In this document: in pieces, positions 1 through 8,135 of the stretch | Position numbering within the stretch: position 1 is the first letter of the stretch | Layout of the letters: each line of letters starts with the position of its first letter | Assembly (NCBI RefSeq): GCF_002943715.1 | Contig: NZ_MQUA01000013.1 | Coordinates: 2,865,501-2,929,500 of the forward strand | Reading direction: 5' to 3' | Source of the DNA: Polaribacter filamentus | GTDB lineage: Bacteria; Bacteroidota; Bacteroidia; Flavobacteriales; Flavobacteriaceae | DNA length: 64,000 nucleotides | Position numbers and translations under genes: made by a program | Notes under the pieces: generated by a model | Database searches by the model: none | What the model was told of the DNA's origin: nothing | The model's input: the letters and a program-made list of their open reading frames with translations, nothing else

Positions 1-1
1 T

Positions 2-982
2 TTGTTTAACATACCTCCACATTTAAAATCAGAATTTAATTTTATTTCGGGGCAATATATAACAATACAACAAGAAATTAGAGGAGATGAAGTTAGAAGA
101 GCCTACTCTATTTGTTCCACTCCACAAAGTGGCGAACTTAGAGTCGCTATTAAAGCAGTTGAAAAAGGAGTTTTTTCTTTTTACGCAAATTCTCATTTTA
201 AAGTTGGTGATGAAATTGAAATTTCGATTCCGGAAGGACGCTTTTTACTCAACCCAGAAACGAACAAAAACTATATAGCTTTTGCTGCTGGCTCGGGAAT
301 TACACCAATTTTATCAATGGTGAAATCTGTTTTAGAAAATGAACCAACATCAAATTTTACCTTAATTTATGGTAATAAATCTATTGCGGATACTATTTTT
401 TACACGCAATTAAATACGCTTAAAGAATCTTTTTCTGACAGATTTAAATTGCATTATATTTTAAGTAGAGAAAATGTAAAAAATGTTTTAAGAGGTAGAA
501 TTGACGAAAATGTGACCACCTATTTTGTAAAAAACATGTACAAGGAAACTACTTTTGACGCTGCTTTTTTATGCGGCCCAGAAGAAATGATTCAAGAAGT
601 TTCTAAAACGTTAAAAAATCACAAAATAGACAAAGAAAATATTCATTCCGAATTGTTTATAGTTTCTGTAGACGAAGATGCAACATCAGCAATTAAAGAA
701 GGAACCACAGAAATTACAGTTCTTTTAGATGATGAAGAAACGACATTTACAATGCAGCAAACAGACAGTATTTTAGCTGCTAGTTTGCGTAATGATTTGG
801 ATGCACCATACTCTTGTCAAGGCGGAGTTTGCAGTTCTTGTTTAGGTAAAGTTACAGAAGGAAAAGCAGTGATGGTTAAGAATTCTATTTTAACGGATAG
901 TGAAGTTGAAGAAGGTTTAATTTTAACCTGTCAAGCATATCCAACAACATCAAAAATAACAATTGATTTTGATGACGTTTAA
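2..982 (+). CDS. PaaE-like flavin/2Fe-2S oxidoreductase, 5' partial
   Basis: This is a ferredoxin-NADP(H) reductase-type protein with a C-terminal plant-type 2Fe-2S domain, of the kind that feeds electrons to phenylacetyl-CoA oxygenase (PaaE) and related oxygenases. The FAD motif RAYSICS lies near residue 35 and the NAD(P) loop AAGSGITP near residue 95. The cluster ligands are C272, C277, C280 and C310 (C-x4-C-x2-C-x29-C). The first residues visible already sit inside the FAD domain, so the true start lies before the window. The TTG at position 2 is not a start. No other paa genes are visible, so the physiological partner is unknown. A strong terminator follows at 1066. Confidence 0.85.
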   Translation: MFNIPPHLKSEFNFISGQYITIQQEIRGDEVRRAYSICSTPQSGELRVAIKAVEKGVFSFYANSHFKVGDEIEISIPEGRFLLNPETNKNYIAFAAGSGITPILSMVKSVLENEPTSNFTLIYGNKSIADTIFYTQLNTLKESFSDRFKLHYILSRENVKNVLRGRIDENVTTYFVKNMYKETTFDAAFLCGPEEMIQEVSKTLKNHKIDKENIHSELFIVSVDEDATSAIKEGTTEITVLLDDEETTFTMQQTDSILAASLRNDLDAPYSCQGGVCSSCLGKVTEGKAVMVKNSILTDSEVEEGLILTCQAYPTTSKITIDFDDV

Positions 983-1065
983 AACCGTTTAATTCTTGAA
1001 TTGGGAAATTGTTTGATCTAGGTTTTAAACAAATTTACAAACAGTTTCTAAAAATACATTTCAAT

Positions 1066-1097
1066 AAGAAAGGATGGTTTTTCCATCCTTTCTTTTT
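1066..1097 (+). terminator. Intrinsic terminator after the PaaE-like gene
   Basis: A perfect 12-bp stem (1066-1077 with 1083-1094), a 5-nt T loop and a following T run lie 84 bp past the stop codon. Confidence 0.85.
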
Positions 1098-1129
1098 ATC
1101 CTTTAATTAAAAAATAGTATTTTTAGCCA

Positions 1130-1798
1130 ATGGATATTTACGATTTCAAAAACGCTATTCTTATTGGGTTTTTCATGGCTTTTATGATTGGCCCCGTTTT
1201 TTTTATGCTCATTCAAACTAGTATTTTAAAAGGTGCTAAAGCTGCAATTACTTTTGATTTAGGTGTTGTTTTAGGTGATATTTCTTTTATTTTAATTGCG
1301 TATTATGGCAGCAGATCCTTGCTAGAAAAAATTAAAGACGATCCAAGATTGTTTTTTATTGGTGGTTTGGTGATGATTATTTACGGTTTAATTACGTACC
1401 TTGATAAAGAAAGTAAAAAAGAAAGTTTAGCCTCTGTAAAAGACATTGAAGTTCCTAGTATCAAAAACAACTATTTAAAATTATTCTTAAAAGGATACTT
1501 TTTAAACTTTATAAATATTGGCGTTTTAGCTTTCTGGCTGGGAACTGTTTTATTAATTGGCCCCACGTTAAATATGAATCAGAATGCAATATTTAGTTAT
1601 TTTGCAGTAATTATTTTAACGTATTTTGTAACTGATTTAGGTAAAATATTTTTAGCAAAACAGCTAAAAAATAAGATGACACCTATTTTAACCTACAGAA
1701 TAAAAAGAATTATGGGCATTATTTTAGTCGTTTGTGGTGTTTTTCTAATCTTAAAAGGATTCATCCCAAATGAAAGAATTAATCAATTTATTCAATAA
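1130..1798 (+). CDS. LysE family translocator
   Basis: A 222-residue inner-membrane protein of the LysE/RhtB export superfamily, which pumps amino acids or similar small molecules out of the cell. The N-terminus carries the family pattern around FMIGPVFFM (residues 15-24), followed by about six hydrophobic segments. Length is normal for the family. The ATG at 1130 has a TAnnTTT-like element just upstream (near 1117), so the 5' leader would be very short. It stands alone between a terminator and a convergent peptidase gene. The substrate cannot be told from sequence. Confidence 0.85.
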   Translation: MDIYDFKNAILIGFFMAFMIGPVFFMLIQTSILKGAKAAITFDLGVVLGDISFILIAYYGSRSLLEKIKDDPRLFFIGGLVMIIYGLITYLDKESKKESLASVKDIEVPSIKNNYLKLFLKGYFLNFINIGVLAFWLGTVLLIGPTLNMNQNAIFSYFAVIILTYFVTDLGKIFLAKQLKNKMTPILTYRIKRIMGIILVVCGVFLILKGFIPNERINQFIQ

Positions 1799-1802
1799 AA
1801 AA

Positions 1803-1830
1803 ACCTTTCAAATTATACTATCTGAAAGGT
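1803..1830. terminator. Hairpin between convergent genes
   Basis: An 8-bp inverted repeat (ACCTTTCA at 1803-1810 with TGAAAGGT at 1823-1830) has A/T-rich flanks on both sides. It lies between the LysE gene and the minus-strand M1 peptidase and may serve both. Confidence 0.5.
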
Positions 1831-1853
1831 CTTATCTGTATTTTAGAGTCTTT

Positions 1854-3662
1854 TTACTTTATTTCAAAAACATTGTTATCATCATCTACGTCTGCCATTA
1901 ATTTAGACGTATCAATCGCTACCGATTTCACTGTTTTTACAGCGTTAAATGAATATGTTGGGTATGCCCAACCCCAATCTTTTAGAACTATTGCAGTTGT
2001 TGGTTTGCTGCCTCTCATCATTTCTAAAGGAATGTTATAGCTTTGTTTTGTACCATCAGTATAAGTAACTTCTACATCAATTGGCATTGGCATTTGCCCT
2101 ATTCTTTCTAGGGTGATTTCATTTTCTTCAACCGATTTTATACCATAATCTATGGTATGGGTAGTTTGAGTCCATTCATTTAAATACCAACCTAAATCAA
2201 TACCAGAAACTTTCTCCATGGTACGTTTTATATCATTTGGCGTTGGATGTTTAAAGCTAAAATCAATAAAATATTTTTTAATTCCTTTTGCAACATTTTC
2301 TGCCCCAATTACGTATTCTAATTGCGATAAGAAAATATTTCCTTTAGAATAACTAGCTGTGCTATATGCCCAATTTGTATTGTATCTGTCTGCATGAGTA
2401 GCTAATGATTCTTCATAACCTCTATTTACGATATTTTTATAACCTTTATAAGAACCTGAATGTGGATTTTCTTTACCTTCTTCTAAAATTTCATTCTCTG
2501 CCTTATTAGAAATATAAGAAGTAAAACCTTCATCCATCCAAGGATGAAAACTTTCGTTGGTGGCTAACAAAAATTGAAACCAAGTATGTGCCATTTCATG
2601 CGCAGTTACACCAAATAAACTACCATAACTTCTTTGACCAGTAATTAAAGTAGCCATTGCATATTCCATTCCACCATCTCCACCTTGTATTACAGAGTAT
2701 TGTTTGTATGGATATTGCCCAACATGTTCACTAAAATATGTCATTAACTCAGCTGTTTTTGGTTGCAAGTCTTTCCAGTATTTTAAATATTTCTCATCTA
2801 ACGTTTTCTTGTAATAGAAATGTAAATCAATGCCATTTTTCATTTTAAAAATGTCATGAATATACGCTGGATCTGCAGCCCACACAAAATCATGAACTCT
2901 AGGTGCTTTAAAGTGCCAAGTTAATTTATCGCCTTTTGGCAAATTTAATTCCTTGTTTTTATCTTCATAGCCATGTCCAATTTCTTGCGGATTTTGCAAA
3001 TATCCTGTTCCACCAACAACGAAACTTTTATCAATATGAAGTGTTACATCAAAATCTCCCCAAACTCCCTGAAATTCTCTTGCAATGTAAGGTGGCGTTT
3101 GCCATCCTTGAAAATCATATTCTGCCATTTTTGGGTACCATTGCGCCATAGAAAATGCCACATCTTCTTTACTGTTTCTTCCCGATCTACGAATTTGAAC
3201 AGGCACTTGCGCATCAAAATCCATATTAAAAGTTACGCTTTCGCCAGATTTAATTGGTTTATTTAAAGTAACTTCTAAAATTGTACCTACAGTTTCAAAA
3301 GTAACCGCTGCGCCGTTTTGTTTTAATGTATTCACTTTTATGTACCCAATTTCATTTGGCTTTAATTTACTAATTCTATCTCCAACTCTTCCATCTGGAT
3401 CTGCAATATTTAAAGAGCGAACATCCATTTGAGAACCTGGTTGAAAGGCGTTAAAATACAAATGATAAAAAACTTTAGTTAATTCATCTGGTGAATTATT
3501 TGTGTAGACTAACTTTTGTTTTCCTTTATATTGATAGTTGTTTGCATCCATGTCAATATCCATAGTGTAAGCTACATGTTGCTGCCAATACGCTGGTATT
3601 ACATTTGAATCACTTTGCATGTAGGTTAGTTTTTTTGTTTCACTGCAAGAAACAAGGACCAT
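1854..3662 (-). CDS. M1 family zinc aminopeptidase, exported
   Basis: A gluzincin aminopeptidase. The zinc motif HEMAH lies near residue 355, with the downstream glutamate in DEGFTSY about 19 residues later, and a GGMEYA exopeptidase-type motif precedes them. Length (about 600) is normal for Bacteroidota M1 lipoproteins. The open frame begins MVLVSCSE, which has a lipobox-like cysteine but no proper signal core. An upstream ATG (3694-3692) would supply a good lipoprotein signal if one base were added to the seven-A run at 3682-3688, so the true start is probably 3694 with an indel. It is the last gene of a minus-strand block with a subtilase and a metallo-hydrolase. Confidence 0.88.
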   Translation of the reverse strand: MVLVSCSETKKLTYMQSDSNVIPAYWQQHVAYTMDIDMDANNYQYKGKQKLVYTNNSPDELTKVFYHLYFNAFQPGSQMDVRSLNIADPDGRVGDRISKLKPNEIGYIKVNTLKQNGAAVTFETVGTILEVTLNKPIKSGESVTFNMDFDAQVPVQIRRSGRNSKEDVAFSMAQWYPKMAEYDFQGWQTPPYIAREFQGVWGDFDVTLHIDKSFVVGGTGYLQNPQEIGHGYEDKNKELNLPKGDKLTWHFKAPRVHDFVWAADPAYIHDIFKMKNGIDLHFYYKKTLDEKYLKYWKDLQPKTAELMTYFSEHVGQYPYKQYSVIQGGDGGMEYAMATLITGQRSYGSLFGVTAHEMAHTWFQFLLATNESFHPWMDEGFTSYISNKAENEILEEGKENPHSGSYKGYKNIVNRGYEESLATHADRYNTNWAYSTASYSKGNIFLSQLEYVIGAENVAKGIKKYFIDFSFKHPTPNDIKRTMEKVSGIDLGWYLNEWTQTTHTIDYGIKSVEENEITLERIGQMPMPIDVEVTYTDGTKQSYNIPLEMMRGSKPTTAIVLKDWGWAYPTYSFNAVKTVKSVAIDTSKLMADVDDDNNVFEIK

Positions 3663-3716
3663 AAAAGCAAAAATTATTGATAAAAAAATTTCATAATTGA
3701 TTATTTTTTAAATTGA

Positions 3717-5354
3717 TTATTTACCGTTTACCATTTTGTCTGCCATTAATAAAGCATTGTAAGCATTTACAACTCTACCAGAAACTGATAAATCTGTAAA
3801 CGGAACTTTTTCTCCTGTCGGATTTTCTCTACTTTGTGAACCTGGCTTAATAACATCAAAAGTAATTAAGGTTCCAGAATTCATTAAAATATGTTTTACT
3901 TGACTTGCTGTTAACTTTGGATAATAAGAACGGACTAACGCTGCAACGCCTGCTGTTGAAGGAGCAGCCATTGAAGTTCCGCTAAATTTCTGATATTCAT
4001 TTTCTGGAGTTGTAGAATAAATTTGAACTCCTGGCGCAAAAACATCAACATTTATTTTTCCGTAATTAGAGAAATTGGCTGGTAAGTTTTCGTTGTAATA
4101 TTCGCTCATTGCGCCGATTGTAATTACATTGTCTGAAATTTCAGTTTTTAAATCTTTAGAATCGTTAGGGAAAGTTAGTTCTTCATCAATATTTTTACCA
4201 TCATTTCCTGCTGCATTTACAATTAAAACATCTTTAGAAGCTGCATATTTAATGGCATCCCAAACCCATTCTTTCTTAGGCGAATACCCTTTGCCAAAAC
4301 TTGTGTTTAAGACTTTTGCGCCATTATCAACTGCATAACGAATTGCTAATGCAACATCTTTATCATACTCATCGCCGTCAGGAACTGCTCTTACTGCCAT
4401 AATTTTTACATTATTTGCAACTCCGTTCATACCCACTTCATTGTTTCTAACTGCACCAATAATACCAGAAACATGAGAACCGTGAGCTTCAGATTTTATG
4501 GTATTACCTACTTTATTATCACCATAGATAGTAATTTCCATGGTGTTTTCATTATCACCTAAAACAGTTCTGTAATTATTTTGAGTTGCAGTAGCACTTA
4601 ACAAACCATCCGCAGTTTCTACAAGACCTGTAAGTTCATCAATCGCTTGTTGCAAAGAACTTAATCCAAAACTATACATCTGGCCAGCAACTGCTGCACT
4701 TTGTGCAATGGTTTCTTCTGTTGATGTAATTGCTAAAACATCTTCTTTTGTATACGCTGTTTTATTTAAATGCGTTTTTATGGTTTTATCTGCGTTTGAA
4801 ACCGCAGCTAACATTTGGCCATATCTTTCTTTATTCATTTCTGCTTCCTTAACCTTGATATCAAAAGCAGTTTTTGCTCTTTCTGCTGTTGCTGCATCTA
4901 CAATTGACGGATTTGCAATAATACGACTCAACTCAGAATTCTCTATATAAATTGATCCCAAAAAGTTCCATCCATTGATGTCGTCAATAAAACCATTTTT
5001 ATCGTCATCAATCCCGTTTCCTGCAATTTCTTTTGGGTTAATCCAGGCATTTGTAGTTAAATCCTCATGTGTTAAATCGGTTCCAGAATCGATGACACCA
5101 ACAACAACAATTGTCCCCTTTTTTCCTGTTAAAAAAGCGTATGCTTTCTCTACGCTCATTCCCGGAATCGAATCTTTTAGTAAGTCTAGATGCTGCCAAT
5201 TTTGACTTTCATCATCTGTTAATGGCATTTGTTTTGCGGTTGCAGAAATAGCGACTGTGGATCCTGTAGGAACAGAAATATTTGCAATGGATTTACACCC
5301 TGTAAATGCCAAAACTGCTAAAGCAGTATATAAAATTTGTTTTGTACTTTTCAT
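3717..5354 (-). CDS. S8 subtilisin-like serine protease, lipoprotein
   Basis: A 545-residue exported subtilase. A lipoprotein signal (ALAVLAFTGC) occupies residues 8-20. The catalytic triad is complete: Asp in VIDSGTD (near residue 90), His in HGSHVSG (near 293) and Ser in SGTSMAAP (near 458). An insertion of roughly 150 residues rich in Ala, Glu and Lys separates the Asp and His blocks, as in other flavobacterial S8 lipoproteins. It follows the metallo-hydrolase gene by 5 bp and precedes the M1 peptidase, so the three are probably co-transcribed and the two peptidases act together in the periplasm or on the surface. A truncated paralogue lies at 47085-47702. Confidence 0.92.
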   Translation of the reverse strand: MKSTKQILYTALAVLAFTGCKSIANISVPTGSTVAISATAKQMPLTDDESQNWQHLDLLKDSIPGMSVEKAYAFLTGKKGTIVVVGVIDSGTDLTHEDLTTNAWINPKEIAGNGIDDDKNGFIDDINGWNFLGSIYIENSELSRIIANPSIVDAATAERAKTAFDIKVKEAEMNKERYGQMLAAVSNADKTIKTHLNKTAYTKEDVLAITSTEETIAQSAAVAGQMYSFGLSSLQQAIDELTGLVETADGLLSATATQNNYRTVLGDNENTMEITIYGDNKVGNTIKSEAHGSHVSGIIGAVRNNEVGMNGVANNVKIMAVRAVPDGDEYDKDVALAIRYAVDNGAKVLNTSFGKGYSPKKEWVWDAIKYAASKDVLIVNAAGNDGKNIDEELTFPNDSKDLKTEISDNVITIGAMSEYYNENLPANFSNYGKINVDVFAPGVQIYSTTPENEYQKFSGTSMAAPSTAGVAALVRSYYPKLTASQVKHILMNSGTLITFDVIKPGSQSRENPTGEKVPFTDLSVSGRVVNAYNALLMADKMVNGK

Positions 5355-5359
5355 TCTAT

Positions 5360-6202
5360 TTAATTAAATATATCCGTAAATTTATAAGTTTCATTTAATC
5401 GCACCCCTTTTTCTGTGTGTTTTACAGTACAAATTTCGTTGTTTGCATCATGTTCTAAAAAAAGGTAGTAGTTATTATCTGCAGCTTCCTTTAAAAAAGC
5501 AGCTTTTTCGTTGATCGTTAACAAAGGTCTTGTGTCATAACCCATTACATAAGGCAACGGAATATGCCCAATTGTAGGCAACAAATCTGCCACAAAAACC
5601 AAGGTTTTATCTTGATATTCTATTTTTGGCAACATTTGTTTTTCTGTATGACCATCCATAAACAAAACATCAAAACCAACTTGATCTTTTGCGTTTCTAT
5701 GGATAAAATTTAATTGTCCGTTTTCTTTTATAGGATTTATATTCTCTTTTAAAAACGAGGCTTTTTCTCTTGGATTTGGTTCCGTTGCCCATTTCCAATG
5801 GTTATCATTAGACCAAACTTTTGCGTTTTTAAAAGCCGGAATAAGCATATCATTTTTATCTCTTTGGATAACACCTCCGCAATGATCAAAATGCAAATGT
5901 GTTAAAAAAACATCTGTAATATCATCTCTATGAAAACCAAGTTTGGCAAGCGAAGCATCCAAAGAAAAACCACCAAATAAATAATAAAAACTAAAGAATT
6001 TATCGGATTGTTTTTCGCCCAAACCAGTGTCTACTAAAATTAACCGATTTCCATCTTCAACAAGCAAGCAACGCATACTCATTTCTATCAAGTTGTTAGA
6101 ATCTGCAGGGTTCGTTTTTTGCCAAATTGATTTTGGTACAACTCCAAACATTGCACCCCCATCTAATTTAAAATTACCTGTTTCTATACGATATATCTTC
6201 AT
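5360..6202 (-). CDS. MBL-fold metallo-hydrolase
   Basis: A 280-residue metallo-beta-lactamase-fold hydrolase. The metal motif HLHFDHCGG lies near residue 102, with later ligand histidines in MDGHTEKQ and LEHDAN. It lacks a signal peptide, so it is probably cytoplasmic. The family includes lactonases, glyoxalase II and many hydrolases of unknown substrate; the sequence does not settle which. It is the first gene of the minus-strand operon continuing into the S8 and M1 peptidases. Confidence 0.85.
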   Translation of the reverse strand: MKIYRIETGNFKLDGGAMFGVVPKSIWQKTNPADSNNLIEMSMRCLLVEDGNRLILVDTGLGEKQSDKFFSFYYLFGGFSLDASLAKLGFHRDDITDVFLTHLHFDHCGGVIQRDKNDMLIPAFKNAKVWSNDNHWKWATEPNPREKASFLKENINPIKENGQLNFIHRNAKDQVGFDVLFMDGHTEKQMLPKIEYQDKTLVFVADLLPTIGHIPLPYVMGYDTRPLLTINEKAAFLKEAADNNYYLFLEHDANNEICTVKHTEKGVRLNETYKFTDIFN

Positions 6203-6432
6203 CTTAAAAATTTAAATCATTCATAATTATCTATAAAAATAATCAATTAACAATGTTTGAAAGCATCAAACTCAAATAGATTTTGATATTTACAAAGATG
6301 AAGAAAAAAAAGATGTTTTTTTGTTAAGAAAAATCTAAAGGTTTATCAGGTTATTACAGAATATAAGAGCCCTCGACGAAATAGACAAAAAAGAGACTTT
6401 CAAATGATGTGTTCAAAAAAGTGGGTAAAAAT

Positions 6433-6465
6433 AAAAACCCTAATTTAATATAAATTAGGGTTTTT
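6433..6465 (-). terminator. Terminator of tRNA-Cys
   Basis: A perfect 15-bp inverted repeat (6433-6447 with 6451-6465), with A and T runs at the two ends, lies directly downstream of the minus-strand tRNA. Its symmetry means it could also stop plus-strand transcripts. Confidence 0.8.
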
Positions 6466-6471
6466 ATTTTT

Positions 6472-6544
6472 GAGGTGTCTAGCGGATTCGAACCGCTGTA
6501 GATGGTTTTGCAAACCATTGCCTAGCCACTCGGCCAAGACACCT
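6472..6544 (-). tRNA. tRNA-Cys (GCA)
   Basis: On the minus strand a 7-bp acceptor stem (AGGTGTC with GACACCT), a T arm with GGTTCGAATCC, and an anticodon arm (stem ATGGT/ACCAT, loop TTGCAAA) can all be read. The anticodon is GCA, cysteine. The base after the acceptor stem reads C rather than the U usual at position 73 of tRNA-Cys. CCA is not encoded. Confidence 0.93.
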
Positions 6545-6638
6545 TTTAAATTTTAAAACAATATTCTAATACTTTAGACGCTGTTTTAAGGATTGCAAAT
6601 TTACGCAAATTTACAACTATTGCAAGTGTTTTTTGCTT

Positions 6639-6995
6639 TTATCGTTTTTTTGTTAGAATTATAACAACTTCTTCTACGTTTCCGCCAATTGGTGGATTTA
6701 TTTTTGCCACAGAAACTGTTGCTTTTTGAACCATTTTTAATTCTTTGAAAAAACGATTTAAAATTCTTTGTGCCACTTCTTCTAGCAGTTTAGAACGAAT
6801 TGCCATTTCTTCCTTTACAATATGATTTAAATGGACATAATCTACTGTATCCGTCAAATCATCGGTTTTTGAAGATTTTCTTAAATTGGCTTTTACTTCG
6901 ACATCAACCCTATATTCTGATCCTATTTTCTCTTCTTCCTCTAGACATCCATGGTTTGCATAGAGTTTTATATTATTTACTTGTATAATGCCCAT
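6639..6995 (-). CDS. folB: Dihydroneopterin aldolase
   Basis: A 118-residue enzyme of tetrahydrofolate synthesis that cleaves 7,8-dihydroneopterin to 6-hydroxymethyl-dihydropterin and glycolaldehyde. Typical features are the N-terminal YANHGCLEEE segment, the VDYVHL motif in mid-protein and the C-terminal catalytic-lysine region around VAKINPPIGG. Length is normal. It starts directly after the broken DUF2452 gene (1 bp apart), so the two probably share a transcript. Confidence 0.92.
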   Translation of the reverse strand: MGIIQVNNIKLYANHGCLEEEEKIGSEYRVDVEVKANLRKSSKTDDLTDTVDYVHLNHIVKEEMAIRSKLLEEVAQRILNRFFKELKMVQKATVSVAKINPPIGGNVEEVVIILTKKR

Positions 6996-7423
6996 TTAGT
7001 CTTCTTCATTTATACTATTCTCAACCTTTTCCCACATTTTATCAGAGTTTAATCTAAACGATCCTTTGTGCTCTAAATCCCATTGATTAGGTTCTATAAT
7101 TGATAAAAATAATTCTTCTTTTTTATTTACATACAAATGATATGTTTCGCCTATAATTGGTTCAAAACCAAATTTAGCATTGTATAACATGTCATTATAT
7201 TGAAATTTTCCATCAATAATTCGTACTCTTTTTTTACTTCGTCAAACTTACCTTTGAGTATTTTATTTACACGTCGTACACCATCTGCCGTCCAAGTAGC
7301 TGTATTTGTTGGCTTTATTACGGGTGAACTTGCGGATGTTCCGTAAGGTTTTAAAGCAGCATCGTATTTTTGCGTTTCTTCGTTAAAAACAACCAAATCT
7401 GGTTTTTTAGCATCGTCTTTCAT
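6996..7423 (-). pseudogene. DUF2452 family protein, frameshifted
   Basis: Two overlapping frames together make one DUF2452 protein. The N-terminal half starts at ATG 7423 (MKDDAKKPDLVVFNEE) and the C-terminal half continues as LYNAKFGFEPIIGETYHLY to 6996. The frame changes near 7215-7225, where one missing base restores continuity (the second frame reads DGKFQYND before LYNAKF). The family is small, conserved in Bacteroidota and of unknown function. It precedes folB by 1 bp. Whether the missing base is real or a sequencing error cannot be told here. Confidence 0.75.
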
Positions 7424-7490
7424 ATACTGCAAAAATACGATAAAAAACAATTATTAAATTCCATTTTAGAAAACTTTAACTGACAAGAAT

Positions 7491-7597
7491 GTCCGCGTTA
7501 GTGATTGCAGTGGCATCCTTTTTAGTTGTTTTTTTTGAGCGAAGAAAAAAAAACTAAAAAGATAGAACGGAAAGCACGACCTGCAAGGGAACGCCCA
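7491..7597. ncRNA. Structured intergenic element, possible Flavo-1-like RNA
   Basis: About 107 nt fold into nested arms. CGTT near the left end pairs with AACG near the right, TTGCAG (7505-7510) pairs with CTGCAA (7581-7586), TCC pairs with GGA, and a long central arm pairs CTTTTTAGTT-type sequence with AAACTAAAAAG around a GAGCGAAG loop. I recall very similar elements as dispersed intergenic repeats in flavobacterial genomes; the Rfam Flavo-1 motif is a candidate match but I cannot verify it. No convincing ORF is present. Confidence 0.4.
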
Positions 7598-7622
7598 AAT
7601 TAAATAGTAACTTCTTTACTTA

Positions 7623-7781
7623 GGGTCTGTCACGAAATAACCTATACATCTATACTTGTTCTTTTGCTATTTTTCTTTGTTACAAAATATTCAAGTAACT
7701 ACTGCTATTATCACATTTTGTGCCTTTAAAAACAACAAAATTACTTCGCATATTTTATACACTTTATTTCGCGACGGACCC
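7623..7781. mobile_element. MITE with 18-bp terminal inverted repeats
   Basis: A 159-bp element without coding capacity. The termini GGGTCTGTCACGAAATAA (7623-7640) and, read inverted, GGGTCCGTCGCGAAATAA (7781-7764) match at 16 of 18 positions. TTA is directly repeated at both edges (7620-7622 and 7782-7784), which fits a 3-bp target duplication. Termini and TNA-type duplication resemble IS5-family (IS1031-like) elements, so a transposase in trans probably moved it. The family link is inference. Confidence 0.72.
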
Positions 7782-7814
7782 TTACGGATGAAATATCGCT
7801 AAAAACCAAAATTA

Positions 7815-8027
7815 TTAGGTGAAAAAATCAAAAACATTGCTAATTCCGCTTGTCTTAGTCTTATAAAACTCTGTGTATGTGCAACGTTTGCAAGTTACAC
7901 TCGTATATTTTTGATTTTGAATATCGAAGATTTTTGAGAAAAATCCTCCTGTTGCTCTTAATTCTCCAACTTTGTAGGTTTTATTCTCGCATTTTGGACA
8001 GGTGTAGTTTCGTATTTGATCGCTCAT
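7815..8027 (-). CDS. Small zinc-ribbon protein (DUF2082-like)
   Basis: A 70-residue protein with two CxxC knuckles, CPKC near residue 10 and CKRC near 48, separated by a segment around GFFSKIFDIQNQKY. This is the pattern of the DUF2082 family of predicted nucleic-acid-binding zinc ribbons. It is complete and free-standing, divergent from glnS. Its molecular role is unknown. Confidence 0.8.
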   Translation of the reverse strand: MSDQIRNYTCPKCENKTYKVGELRATGGFFSKIFDIQNQKYTSVTCKRCTYTEFYKTKTSGISNVFDFFT

Positions 8028-8105
8028 AGTTTATGGTGTTTGGTTATTAGATGGTTAATTTACGAATTTGTTACAAATTGAAGAAGGTGACTGCATAAAA
8101 ATATG

Positions 8106-8113
8106 TAATTTTG
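8106..8113 (+). promoter_or_regulatory. Likely -7 element of the glnS promoter
   Basis: TAATTTTG matches the Bacteroidota -7 consensus TAnnTTTG and lies 22 bp before the glnS ATG. The upstream TTG at 8078 is spaced 25 bp away, which is longer than ideal. Confidence 0.55.
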
Positions 8114-8135
8114 CACCTTAATTTTTTCGTATAAA

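Noticed and set aside
2936..3266. Open frames opposite the M1 peptidase
   Set aside because: Antisense shadows of a well-supported gene with no domain or promoter.
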